A DNA stretch of 43,414 nt from Lachnospiraceae bacterium (GTDB lineage: Bacteria > Bacillota > Clostridia > Lachnospirales > Lachnospiraceae): positions 1 to 43,414 of the forward strand of contig JAAVZI010000018.1 in assembly GCA_022791575.1 (NCBI GenBank), read 5' to 3'. This document shows positions 15,535 through 22,612 of this stretch, piece after piece. Position numbers and translations under genes: made by a program. Each line of letters begins with the position of its first letter. The stretch's first letter is position 1. The notes under the pieces are model-generated. The model was not told the DNA's origin, did no database searches, and saw only the letters and a program-made list of their open reading frames with translations.

Positions 15535-17377
15535 GGGTAGGGTCCTCCTTGGGGGCAATGCGGGACTGTCCGGCGGTTTGCGGAATGCGCAGATATACGG
15601 TGGTTCCGATTTGCTCTTCGCTTTCGAATTCCAGACCGCAGCTTTCGCCATAGTACAGGTGCAGGCGGTTTTGGATGTTGTTGATACCAACTCCGCTGGA
15701 TTTGGGACTTGGGGTTCTGGGTTCAAAAATGTGGGTAAGCTGTTCTTCGCTCATACCGATTCCATTGTCAGAGATGACGATGAGGATAGAGCCGTCTTCT
15801 TCTAGGGAGCCGCTGATGCGCACGGTGCCGATGCCTTCTTTGAATTTAATACCATGATAGATGGCATTTTCTACCAAAGGCTGGAGTGTGAGCTTGACAA
15901 TGGCGGCGTCGAGAATTTCTGGTTCGGCGTGAATCTGAAAATCCAGGGTGTCCTTGTAGCGCATTTTCTGTATGGTTAAATAGGAGCGAGTGTATTCCAG
16001 TTCTTGGCGGATAGAAACAAGTTCTTCATCGTTGCTGATACTCTGACGCAGCAGCTTGGCAAGAGAGGAGGTCATAAGGACGACATCTTGGCAGGCGCCG
16101 GTCTCGGCCATCCAGATAATGGAATCCAGGGTATTGTATAGAAAATGCGGATTGATCTGGGACTGGAGGGCTTTCAGCTCACTTTTTCGTTTCTGTCGCT
16201 GTTCTTCAATGTTTTGTGCAATCAGAGACTGGATCTGCTGGGTCATAAGGTTGAAGGAGTGGGTCAAGTCGCCGATTTCGTTGTGAGCGGTTTCGGGCAC
16301 AAGTGCGGTATCGAATTCGCCGGTTACGACCTTGCTCATGGAGTTTTGCAGGATGCGGATTGGCTGTGTAATGGCCTTGGACAGCAGGCTGGAAATGATC
16401 AGGGCACAGAAGAAGAGCAGCAGAGCACTTATGGTGTAGATCAAGCGGGTCTGGGTTTCTTTTTTATTGAGTTCGGATAAATAGGCGACACCGACTACGG
16501 TCCAGCCGGTTTCCTGGGAGGTAGCGGCTGTGTAGAGCTTGTGTCCGCCGACGTCCGAGGCGGTGAAGGAATTTTTGTCCGCGGTGAGCTGGAGCACTTC
16601 ATCTATGCGTTCCTGTTTTAAATTGCTGTAGAGCAGCTGTTGTTTGGGATGGTAGAGAATATCGCCTTCCTCGTCAAGAATAAAAACATAGCCTTTGCGG
16701 CCGAGGTTGATATTTTCACACAAATCCCGGATGGTATTGTAGTTGAGGTCGATAAACAGCAGGGCTTCCCGTTTAGAGTTTCTGGGATTCTTGAGGGTGC
16801 TGCTTAAGGTGATCACCCAGTTGTAGGAGTCTTTGACGATCGTTTGTACGTGGGAGGAGGAAAGATAGGTTCCGCCTCTGGCCTGGAGCGTCTTTTGATA
16901 CCAGTCAAGCAGGGATAGATTGGTGTGCTCGTTGAGCAGGGAATCGTTGTAATTGAAAATGTACTTGTCACTAGAGCGGTAAATGCCGATGTTGCATATA
17001 TCGGGGCGGGCTTTGGAGAGAGTGCGGAACTGCTCTTCGATGGCATCGTGGTATTGTCGTTCTTCGGCCGGATCGTCGGAATCGGTAAACAGGTAACGGG
17101 AGACATCACTGTTGTACGTCAGCATCAGGGAAATGTTTTTCATATACTGAATATAGGAGTCGATGTCGGAGTTTACCTGCTTAACAAGCTGGTCGGTGTA
17201 TTCAGTGGAATTTTGCACAATGGCTTCCTGGGTGTAATTCAGGGAAATCAACAGGTAGATTAAAAGCGATATGCTGATCAGCAGGGAGAAGACGATCATC
17301 ATAGATGTGCGAATGCTCTTAATCTGGTTAAAAAAGTTGTAAAAATTTTTCGGGGATAGGATCTGTGTCAGTTTCAA
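15527..17377 (-). CDS. Sensor histidine kinase, YesM-like
   Basis: The 616-aa product has a first membrane segment (residues 26-46), a long extracellular region (about 50-305, Cache-like), a second membrane segment (312-332), a HAMP domain (333-385), a His_kinase domain with QINPHFLYN (phospho-accepting His411), and an ATPase domain (Asn503 in LVENAIYH, DNGIGM at 537-542). This is the YesM/LytS class. The start is TTG at 17377 with a perfect AGGAGG placed in the end of the regulator gene, one base after its stop codon, so translation is coupled. The outside domain probably docks the binding protein encoded next. Confidence 0.93.
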   Translation of the reverse strand: MKLTQILSPKNFYNFFNQIKSIRTSMMIVFSLLISISLLIYLLISLNYTQEAIVQNSTEYTDQLVKQVNSDIDSYIQYMKNISLMLTYNSDVSRYLFTDSDDPAEERQYHDAIEEQFRTLSKARPDICNIGIYRSSDKYIFNYNDSLLNEHTNLSLLDWYQKTLQARGGTYLSSSHVQTIVKDSYNWVITLSSTLKNPRNSKREALLFIDLNYNTIRDLCENINLGRKGYVFILDEEGDILYHPKQQLLYSNLKQERIDEVLQLTADKNSFTASDVGGHKLYTAATSQETGWTVVGVAYLSELNKKETQTRLIYTISALLLFFCALIISSLLSKAITQPIRILQNSMSKVVTGEFDTALVPETAHNEIGDLTHSFNLMTQQIQSLIAQNIEEQRQKRKSELKALQSQINPHFLYNTLDSIIWMAETGACQDVVLMTSSLAKLLRQSISNDEELVSIRQELEYTRSYLTIQKMRYKDTLDFQIHAEPEILDAAIVKLTLQPLVENAIYHGIKFKEGIGTVRISGSLEEDGSILIVISDNGIGMSEEQLTHIFEPRTPSPKSSGVGINNIQNRLHLYYGESCGLEFESEEQIGTTVYLRIPQTAGQSRIAPKEDPTHE

Positions 17378-17378
17378 T

Positions 17379-18992
17379 TTATACCTCCTGCAGGGATTTC
17401 ATGTATTCTGTGGGAGTCATTTTGGTGTGCTTTTTAAAGGCGATGCTGAAGTAATGAGGGTCTGTATAGCCGACTTGCGCAGCAATCTGGTAGGCTTTTA
17501 ACGAGGTGTGAGCCATCAGGTCTTTGGCATGTTCCATGCGGATACGCGTCAGGGCTTCGATAAAGGTTTCACCAGTGCTGTTTTTGAAAATGGTGCTGAA
17601 GCGGCTGGTGCTCATGGACAGGTGGCTGCAGACATCGGGCAGCGAGAGACTGGACTGGCTGTAGTTTTGCTCAATGTAGTCGAGAGCCAGCCGGGCTTGT
17701 TTTTGGTTGTAATCTTCGTGCCGGGAGTGGATGGCTTCGGCTACGGTGTGGCAGAAGCGGGTCAGTGCCAGTCCCATTTCGCTGAGCTGTTCCATTTCGG
17801 ATATGTGATCGAACAGCTTTTGTTCTTCTTCGAATAATAGGTCAGAGTAAAAGATGGTGTTGTCGAGGAAGTTCATAATGGACAGCACAACGGACTGAAT
17901 GTAGAGAATGACTTTCTGCTTGGAGAGCTGGTTTTTGCGCAGGGTCTGCACGAACTGTTCCAGCAGGAAATCAAGCTCTTGGATTTTATTGGCCTTAATA
18001 AAGTTGAGAATTTTGCTGATCCATTCACTGCGGTTGATAGTGCTGCCGGGAAGCTCTCGGGAGAAATCAGAGTAGACCAGAATCTGGTTGCTGCCCATTA
18101 GGAAGAAATTTTCTAATAAGGAGCAGGCGCTCTGGTAGGAGAGAGGCAGTTTGTGCAGCGTGTATACGGGTTTGCCAATGGTGATGTTGAGCTGGATATC
18201 CAGCAGTGTGGTTACAAGGCGGTGGATTTCCAGACAGGAGTCTTTGGCAGTAGTGAATACCTGTTCTTTGGTGGGCGCGGAGAAGTAGAGGATGGTCTGG
18301 TTAGACGGGTCCTGGAAGACTTCACCGGCTCTGGTGGCGTATATAATGTCTCTGGCGGTAGAGTAGACCGAGAAGGCGGTAAGGCTTTCAAAGCTGGGAG
18401 AACTGATGTTTTCTGCAGCAGGAATGGGGTCTAAGATGGCGCAGAGGTAGTAGGGGCCTTTTAATTCGGTCTGAAATTCTTCGAGTTTGTCGGAGATATA
18501 GTCAGCCGCCATGGGTGAGGGCGCAATCAGGCCGGCAAGAAAGCGGTTTTTGAGTGTGGGCAGGTTCTCGTCATATGTGTGTTTCATTTTGCTGAGGTAT
18601 TCTTGTTCCTGGGCGCGCTGGTCTAGGAGGGTACGGACCTTTTCCAGGATCTGAGAGAATTCGGCAGCGGTAATGGGCTTGAGCAGGTAGTCTTGGACCT
18701 TGTAGCGCACGGCCTGTTTGGCGTAGTCGAAGTCGTCATAACCGCTGATGATAATGACCATAACCTGGGGATGGTTTTCGTAAATGTATTTGGCCAGTTC
18801 AAGTCCATCCATAAAGGGCATGCAGATATCGGTGATGACAAGGTCTAAGGGCTGTTCATTTAGGAGTTGGACGACCTGCCGGGCGTTTTGGCAGGTAGCG
18901 GCCAGCTCGAAGCCGAAGGTGTTCCAGGGGATAGTTTTGCTGATGGCGTCGCGGATCAGGGCTTCGTCATCGACTAGGACTGCTTTGTACAT
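17379..18992 (-). CDS. Response regulator with AraC-type DNA-binding domain, YesN-like
   Basis: The 537-aa product has a receiver domain (acidic Asp8-Asp9, phospho-acceptor Asp55 in VITDICMPFMDG, Lys in DYLLKPI). A long middle region follows, then a C-terminal AraC HTH (about residues 435-537: DVCSHLSMSTSRFSTIFK and IAAQVGYTDPHYFSIAFKKH). ATG 18992 has AAAGGAG 5 nt upstream. A longer frame runs upstream to 19157, but it is made of repeat copy D. It probably activates the facing sugar ABC operon when the kinase reports sugar; that target is inferred from position. Confidence 0.93.
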   Translation of the reverse strand: MYKAVLVDDEALIRDAISKTIPWNTFGFELAATCQNARQVVQLLNEQPLDLVITDICMPFMDGLELAKYIYENHPQVMVIIISGYDDFDYAKQAVRYKVQDYLLKPITAAEFSQILEKVRTLLDQRAQEQEYLSKMKHTYDENLPTLKNRFLAGLIAPSPMAADYISDKLEEFQTELKGPYYLCAILDPIPAAENISSPSFESLTAFSVYSTARDIIYATRAGEVFQDPSNQTILYFSAPTKEQVFTTAKDSCLEIHRLVTTLLDIQLNITIGKPVYTLHKLPLSYQSACSLLENFFLMGSNQILVYSDFSRELPGSTINRSEWISKILNFIKANKIQELDFLLEQFVQTLRKNQLSKQKVILYIQSVVLSIMNFLDNTIFYSDLLFEEEQKLFDHISEMEQLSEMGLALTRFCHTVAEAIHSRHEDYNQKQARLALDYIEQNYSQSSLSLPDVCSHLSMSTSRFSTIFKNSTGETFIEALTRIRMEHAKDLMAHTSLKAYQIAAQVGYTDPHYFSIAFKKHTKMTPTEYMKSLQEV

Positions 18993-19021
18993 GAGGGCTC
19001 CTTTTCTTTTTCTTATACTTT

Positions 19022-19166
19022 TAGGTAATTGCGAAAGTTGTATTCCAGGCGACGAGTTTGAACAATAGATACAAAAATTCCGCTCAAAGACGTTTTTAAT
19101 TCGCTCCATTTTTGTATCTATTGTCCAAACTCTGGCATTGAAATAAGAGTTTTGCAAATGTCTATT
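19022..19166 (+). repeat. Palindromic repeat copy D (25-29-25 hairpin)
   Basis: The arms at 19054-19078 and 19108-19132 flank the conserved loop 19079-19107. Relative to copies B and C, arm base T of ATATAC is G (ATAGATAC) and the partner arm reads GTATCTAT, so pairing is kept. Imperfect flanking repeats CTTATACTTT (19012-19021) and CTTATAATTA (19167-19176) suggest an old 10-bp duplication. It sits 29 nt upstream of the response regulator start on the minus strand and is probably in its leader. Confidence 0.9.
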
Positions 19167-19177
19167 CTTATAATTAA

Positions 19178-19225
19178 AGTATTTGCAAAACTCGTCGCCT
19201 TGAATGCGACTTTCGCAATTACCTA
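19178..19225 (-). repeat. Palindromic repeat copy E, collapsed to its outer ends
   Basis: Only the outer parts remain: TTTGCAAAACTCGTCGCC, then TTGAATGC, then GACTTTCGCAATTACCTA. The whole 25-29-25 core is gone. Left and right parts join at GAGTTT, a short sequence present at both sides of the core in full copies, as expected from a slippage deletion. It directly follows copy D in inverted orientation. Confidence 0.75.
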
Positions 19226-19828
19226 TTTTTATAGTTAATCAGATAAATAAAACGATCATTAGGTATCGGAATCTGAGTCCGGCAATAAGGATGATATAGA
19301 TATCCCCAACTGCCAGTATATTATGATTGGAATTGACCGTTTATATAGTTGACTTCAATGGTCTGGTATTTGCTTATCGGATTAGTTTTAATAGTAACGA
19401 ATCAGAGGACGATTCATTCTGCCAGGAATACTTTTGGGATGGATGTTCCGCCGTAAGAGTCCTGAATAGTTTTCTCAACACGCTGCTTCTCAATTTTGCG
19501 AGAATCAAGGCTTTGGTGTGAAAGCCTTCGGGTATGTCATTTATGATCAGAAGAGATACGATCTTTTGCTGCTTGTCTTTTTTTCTGTATCTTATATGCC
19601 TTTTGATAGCGTGTTAGATTCTTATGATATTATAACATAATTGAAGAAATTGGGAAATATTTTTAAGGGAAATTCTAGTGTATGGGAATATTTAATAACA
19701 GACAATATAGAATCAAAATGAATACCTGGCGTGCCAATGAATGTATAGAAGAGGGAAATAACATTTGGTAGACAGATGTCTATTTATTTTCGTAGAAGGA
19801 ATATTTATTGAGTGATAGCTTTCATAAT
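19226..19828. other. Gene-poor stretch between the sensor operon and the tandem repeat
   Basis: Small frames are open (for example 19327-19521 plus, and a minus frame reading DSRKIEKQRVEKTIQDSYGG near 19500), but none has a ribosome site or a family I recognise. The upstream promoter of the minus-strand sensor operon should lie here. Confidence 0.4.
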
Positions 19829-19986
19829 AAAAATTACTCGTATAAAAGAAATTTAAGTCGTAATTAGTAAAATTGGAAGGTTTCATTAAGTACAGCGGTA
19901 TCAAATTAAAAATTGCTTGCATAAAAGAAATTCAAATTATAATTAGTAAAATTGGAAGGTTATAATCAAGTACAGCGGTATCAAAT
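19829..19986. repeat. Two tandem copies of a 79-bp unit
   Basis: Unit 1 (19829-19907) and unit 2 (19908-19986) share blocks AATTAGTAAAATTGGAAGGT and AGTACAGCGGTATCAAAT, with scattered differences elsewhere. The unit is noncoding and AT-rich. It could be a duplicated regulatory region or recombination-site repeat. Confidence 0.8.
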
Positions 19987-20100
19987 AACGATAACTAGAG
20001 AAAGAAAATATTTATGAAATATTTAGAATTAACCGTATACTCCCATCATATGATATATGTATTAGCTAGTGTTATAAAAAACATAATTAAGAAAAAACTG

Positions 20101-20167
20101 CTTAACTGGCATTTCATGTTGACTTTTATCCTAAATCCATGTAAAATAATGCTTAACAAGCATTATT
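20101..20167 (+). promoter_or_regulatory. Promoter of the small Cys-rich gene, flanked by two operators
   Basis: TTGACT (20119-20124), a 17-bp spacer and TAAAAT (20142-20147). A perfect operator-like palindrome (AATAATGCTT and AAGCATTATT around AAC, 20145-20167) overlaps the -10. A related CTTAACTGGC half (20101-20110) lies upstream, its start exactly 51 bp from the matching CTTAACAAGC (20152-20161). Confidence 0.75.
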
Positions 20168-20197
20168 GAAAATAAAAAAATAATAGGTGATCAAAAA

Positions 20198-20446
20198 ATG
20201 AAGAGGAATGTAGCAATTAATATAGAAACAACCCAGGTATGTGCATTTTGCAAATACTGGCAAGACTCCAGGAATTCTGATATACTGCCACATCAAACAA
20301 TGCAGAATGTGTGGCAGTATAATCAGAAAGCGAAAAGAATGTGTATGAAAAAACAAGAGAAAACAAATGCAGGATTCTGTTGTAAAAATTATTCCTGTAA
20401 GATGTTAATCATGAAAAGCGAACCATCAGAGAATGAACCATTCTAA
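20198..20446 (+). CDS. Small Cys-rich protein, putative zinc-binding
   Basis: The 82-aa product has CAFCKYW at residues 15-21, MCMKK in the middle and FCCKNYSCKM near residues 61-70, five to six Cys that could hold one or two metal ions. It has no signal or membrane segment. I have seen similar C..C..W small proteins in Lachnospiraceae accessory regions but cannot name a family. Its stop codon overlaps that of the facing XRE gene (both inside CTAA, 20443-20446). Its promoter carries the same operators as the XRE promoter, so the regulator likely controls it. Confidence 0.65.
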   Translation: MKRNVAINIETTQVCAFCKYWQDSRNSDILPHQTMQNVWQYNQKAKRMCMKKQEKTNAGFCCKNYSCKMLIMKSEPSENEPF

Positions 20447-20703
20447 AGTTCTTCTGCAGTTAAGCCTAACAAATATTCTGGTGTGGTTCCAAGAAGTTCT
20501 GCAAAAATCGCAACTTCGTAATCTGGTATAAATCGGGACCCCAGTTCTGACTTAATAATCGAACTTTCGCTGATAAAACCATAACCGGCAAGCTGAGCCA
20601 TAATGGCAAGCTTCCGCTGTGTTATCTTCTGTGACTTTCTAAGCTGGCGTATGCGCAGGCCGCATACATTTTTGCGTTCTTCATTATACCAAAAGGCCTT
20701 CAT
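20443..20703 (-). CDS. XRE-family transcriptional regulator
   Basis: The 86-aa product (from ATG 20703) has a HTH_3 domain: LRIRQLRKSQKITQRKLAIM, SESSIIKSELGSRFIPDYEV and ELLGTTPEYLLGLT, with no effector domain. A GTG at 20715 would add four residues; neither start has a strong ribosome site. The gene converges on the Cys-rich gene and overlaps its stop codon. Paired CTTAACAAGC operators lie on both sides of its -10 box, so negative autoregulation is likely. Confidence 0.85.
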   Translation of the reverse strand: MKAFWYNEERKNVCGLRIRQLRKSQKITQRKLAIMAQLAGYGFISESSIIKSELGSRFIPDYEVAIFAELLGTTPEYLLGLTAEEL

Positions 20704-20730
20704 TTTTAACACCACACTTTTCTAAATATT

Positions 20731-20791
20731 CTTAACAAGCACTTTTTCTAAATTATACCCATTTATATAAATAAAATAATTCTTAACAAGC
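20731..20791 (-). promoter_or_regulatory. XRE gene promoter with paired operators
   Basis: TATAAT on the minus strand (20752-20757) lies between two exact CTTAACAAGC sites at 20731-20740 and 20782-20791. Their starts are 51 bp apart, the same spacing as at the other promoter. No good -35 is seen. Confidence 0.7.
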
Positions 20792-20949
20792 AGGAAATCC
20801 ATTTTGAATGATTGAAATTATGTTTTTTAGCACATTTCTATTTTAACATTAGGTTTTATTACGTAAAATAGTGGTTCAGGCCTGACTGGTGTTGTCCGTT
20901 AAATATAGAAAGAAATGTCTTTTAGTAAGAGCAAAGCAGGAGGAAACCA

Positions 20950-20997
20950 ATGAAAAGCAAAGATAGGAGGACACTATGTCATATAGAAAGGTCTTAG
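20950..20997 (+). CDS. 15-aa upstream peptide overlapping the next gene (putative)
   Basis: MKSKDRRTLCHIERS follows AGGAGGAAACCA. It ends inside the next gene, whose own AGGAGG lies within this peptide's codons. Ribosomes ending here could restart at 20976 only by stepping back, so it may tune that gene or be chance. Confidence 0.3.
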   Translation: MKSKDRRTLCHIERS

Positions 20998-21173
20998 AAG
21001 AAAGCGGCGTTTACCTATGGATTCACAATTCATCCAAAAGGTTAAAACATAAGCGGTCTGAACAGCGGAGAAAACAACGGATTTATAAGAAGTTGGAACG
21101 TACAATACAAAGAATGAATGGTAAAAGGAAACAAAAAGAAAAACTGCTGAAATATCTTCGTCAGCTTCGCTGA
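20976..21173 (+). CDS. Basic small hypothetical protein, 65 aa
   Basis: AGGAGG lies 5 nt before ATG 20976. The product is very rich in Lys and Arg (RLKHKRSEQRRKQRIYKKLE and RMNGKRKQKEKLLKYLRQLR), likely helical, and probably binds nucleic acid or the ribosome. No family is recognised. Confidence 0.55.
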   Translation: MSYRKVLEESGVYLWIHNSSKRLKHKRSEQRRKQRIYKKLERTIQRMNGKRKQKEKLLKYLRQLR

Positions 21174-21325
21174 TTAATAGCATTTCTTAACAGAAAGCAA
21201 TAAAAATGGAATTTGCCGGTCAGGCGTTTTCCTAAGTGCTTGTATGAAATATTTATCAGCACGTATAAAATTTCAAAAACAGGAAAATACTGTATAAGAA
21301 ATAAGTGGAAGCAAAGGAGGTAGTC

Positions 21326-21487
21326 ATGCAGTATATTTGTACAGTATGCGGTTACGTTTATGATGAAGAACAGGGGGATCCAGAGAGTGGCATTGCTCCG
21401 GGCACGAAATGGGAGGATGTACCGGACGATTATCTTTGTCCGCTATGCAGCGTAGGTAAAGACTTATTTGAAGAAAAACCCGATTAA
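21326..21487 (+). CDS. Rubredoxin
   Basis: The 53-aa product has the two iron-binding knuckles [19 protein letters not shown] (CxxCG, residues 5-9) and [11 protein letters not shown] (CxxC, near residues 38-41), with the invariant [12 protein letters not shown] between. It carries one electron on a single Fe(Cys)4. ATG 21326 has AAAGGAGG 5 nt upstream; a GTG at 21305 would add seven residues and include that site. It is first in an operon with 2-oxoacid oxidoreductase and rubrerythrin, so it probably feeds electrons to the peroxide-reducing rubrerythrin. Confidence 0.97.
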   Translation: MQYICTVCGYVYDEEQGDPESGIAPGTKWEDVPDDYLCPLCSVGKDLFEEKPD

Positions 21488-21499
21488 GGAGGGATTGAT

Positions 21500-22612
21500 A
21501 TGAGCGGAATGCAATTGCCGGTAACAAATGAAAGTGGATATTATGAAATCCGGCTTGAAAGTATAGGCGGTCTGGGCGCCAATCTTTGTGCAAAGATGCT
21601 GGGAGAACTAGGTTTAAAATATCTAGGACTGAACAGCGCCAGCTTTTCCAGTTATGGTTCCGAAAAGAAAGGAACACCGGTAAAAGGTTATGTTAGGTAC
21701 AGCAGAGCAGAAGATGAGATTCGGGAACACTCACCAGTAGAACATCCTCATCTTTTGGGTATTTTTCATGAAGCTTTGATAGAAAAGAATTCTGTATTAA
21801 AGGGCAGCAGGAAAGATACCAAAATTATATTGAATACCAGCCTTTCTCCAGAGAAGGCAGCAGAAAAATATGGAATTCCGATTTCTATGCTTTTTTGTAT
21901 ACCAGCACAGAAAATCGCGATAGAAAGCCATTCCAGAATTAATGTGGTAATGCTTGGAAGTCTGGGAAAGGTCATGGGATTTACCGAATTGGAACAGTTG
22001 AATCAAATCTGCAAAGATACTCTGGGCAAAAAGTATCCAAGTGCAATGCCTGGGAATCTGGAAGGGATTCGACGGGGATTTGAAGAGGTCTTGTATGGAG
22101 CCTCTGCAGAGAATACAGAGATACAAAACGAGAAACATATGTTCGAAGAGGAGGGAGAGGATTGTCCGAATCCTGAATGGGGATATAAAACTGCACCGAT
22201 CGGAGGGATCAATCCTCGGCCTGGTAATAGCGTAATCAATGATTTAGCTCCCTCTAGGCAGGGCTACATTCCGGTTTTTATTCCTGAAAAATGTATTAAT
22301 TGCGGTTTATGTGATTCCACTTGTCCAGATATGGTATTCCAGTTTCAGAAAGGAACCTATAAAGGACGAGAAATGATGGTAAATAAAGGTTTAGATTATT
22401 ACCATTGTAAAGGTTGTCTGCGCTGTGTAGCGGTATGTCCTTCTCAGGCTTTGGTTAAAGGTCTGGAATCCGATTATCCTGAGAAAAAGTATTTCATGCC
22501 GAATCAGGACCTGCTCCGTGCACCGGACTACTATGTAGAGACCGGAGCAGACGGTTATATTACCTCGGAGTCCTTTTTAACTGAGAAACGAATTGATGGA
22601 GGTGAGGTATAA
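21500..22612 (+). CDS. 2-oxoacid:ferredoxin oxidoreductase, gamma-delta fusion
   Basis: The 370-aa product joins a gamma domain (residues about 15-195, with RLESIGGLGANLCAKMLGE and SFSSYGSEKKGTPVKGYVR) to a delta domain with two 4Fe-4S motifs (CINCGLCDSTCP and CKGCLRCVAVCP, about residues 263-315). Gamma and delta are separate polypeptides in most POR and VOR enzymes, and their fusion is known in some clostridia. It pairs with the alpha-beta fusion whose ATG overlaps this stop codon by one base (TAATG). Pyruvate or branched-chain 2-oxoacid could be the substrate. Confidence 0.88.
   Translation: MSGMQLPVTNESGYYEIRLESIGGLGANLCAKMLGELGLKYLGLNSASFSSYGSEKKGTPVKGYVRYSRAEDEIREHSPVEHPHLLGIFHEALIEKNSVLKGSRKDTKIILNTSLSPEKAAEKYGIPISMLFCIPAQKIAIESHSRINVVMLGSLGKVMGFTELEQLNQICKDTLGKKYPSAMPGNLEGIRRGFEEVLYGASAENTEIQNEKHMFEEEGEDCPNPEWGYKTAPIGGINPRPGNSVINDLAPSRQGYIPVFIPEKCINCGLCDSTCPDMVFQFQKGTYKGREMMVNKGLDYYHCKGCLRCVAVCPSQALVKGLESDYPEKKYFMPNQDLLRAPDYYVETGADGYITSESFLTEKRIDGGEV

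Noticed and set aside
15535-15726. Longer form of the sensor binding protein
   Set aside because: The added residues are the kinase gene read in another frame. The Met at 15534 is followed by a proper membrane anchor.
18993-19157. N-terminal extension of the response regulator
   Set aside because: It is encoded by palindromic repeat D and lacks a ribosome site; the receiver domain starts at 18992 with AAAGGAG upstream.
7380-19225. Repeats considered as a CRISPR array or integron attC sites
   Set aside because: Copies are dispersed over 12 kb, not evenly spaced with unique spacers, and there are no cas or integrase genes. Flanking 10-bp duplications point to transposition.
19327-19521. 64-codon plus-strand frame
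   Set aside because: It has no ribosome site, no recognisable family and atypical composition; probably chance in decayed DNA.
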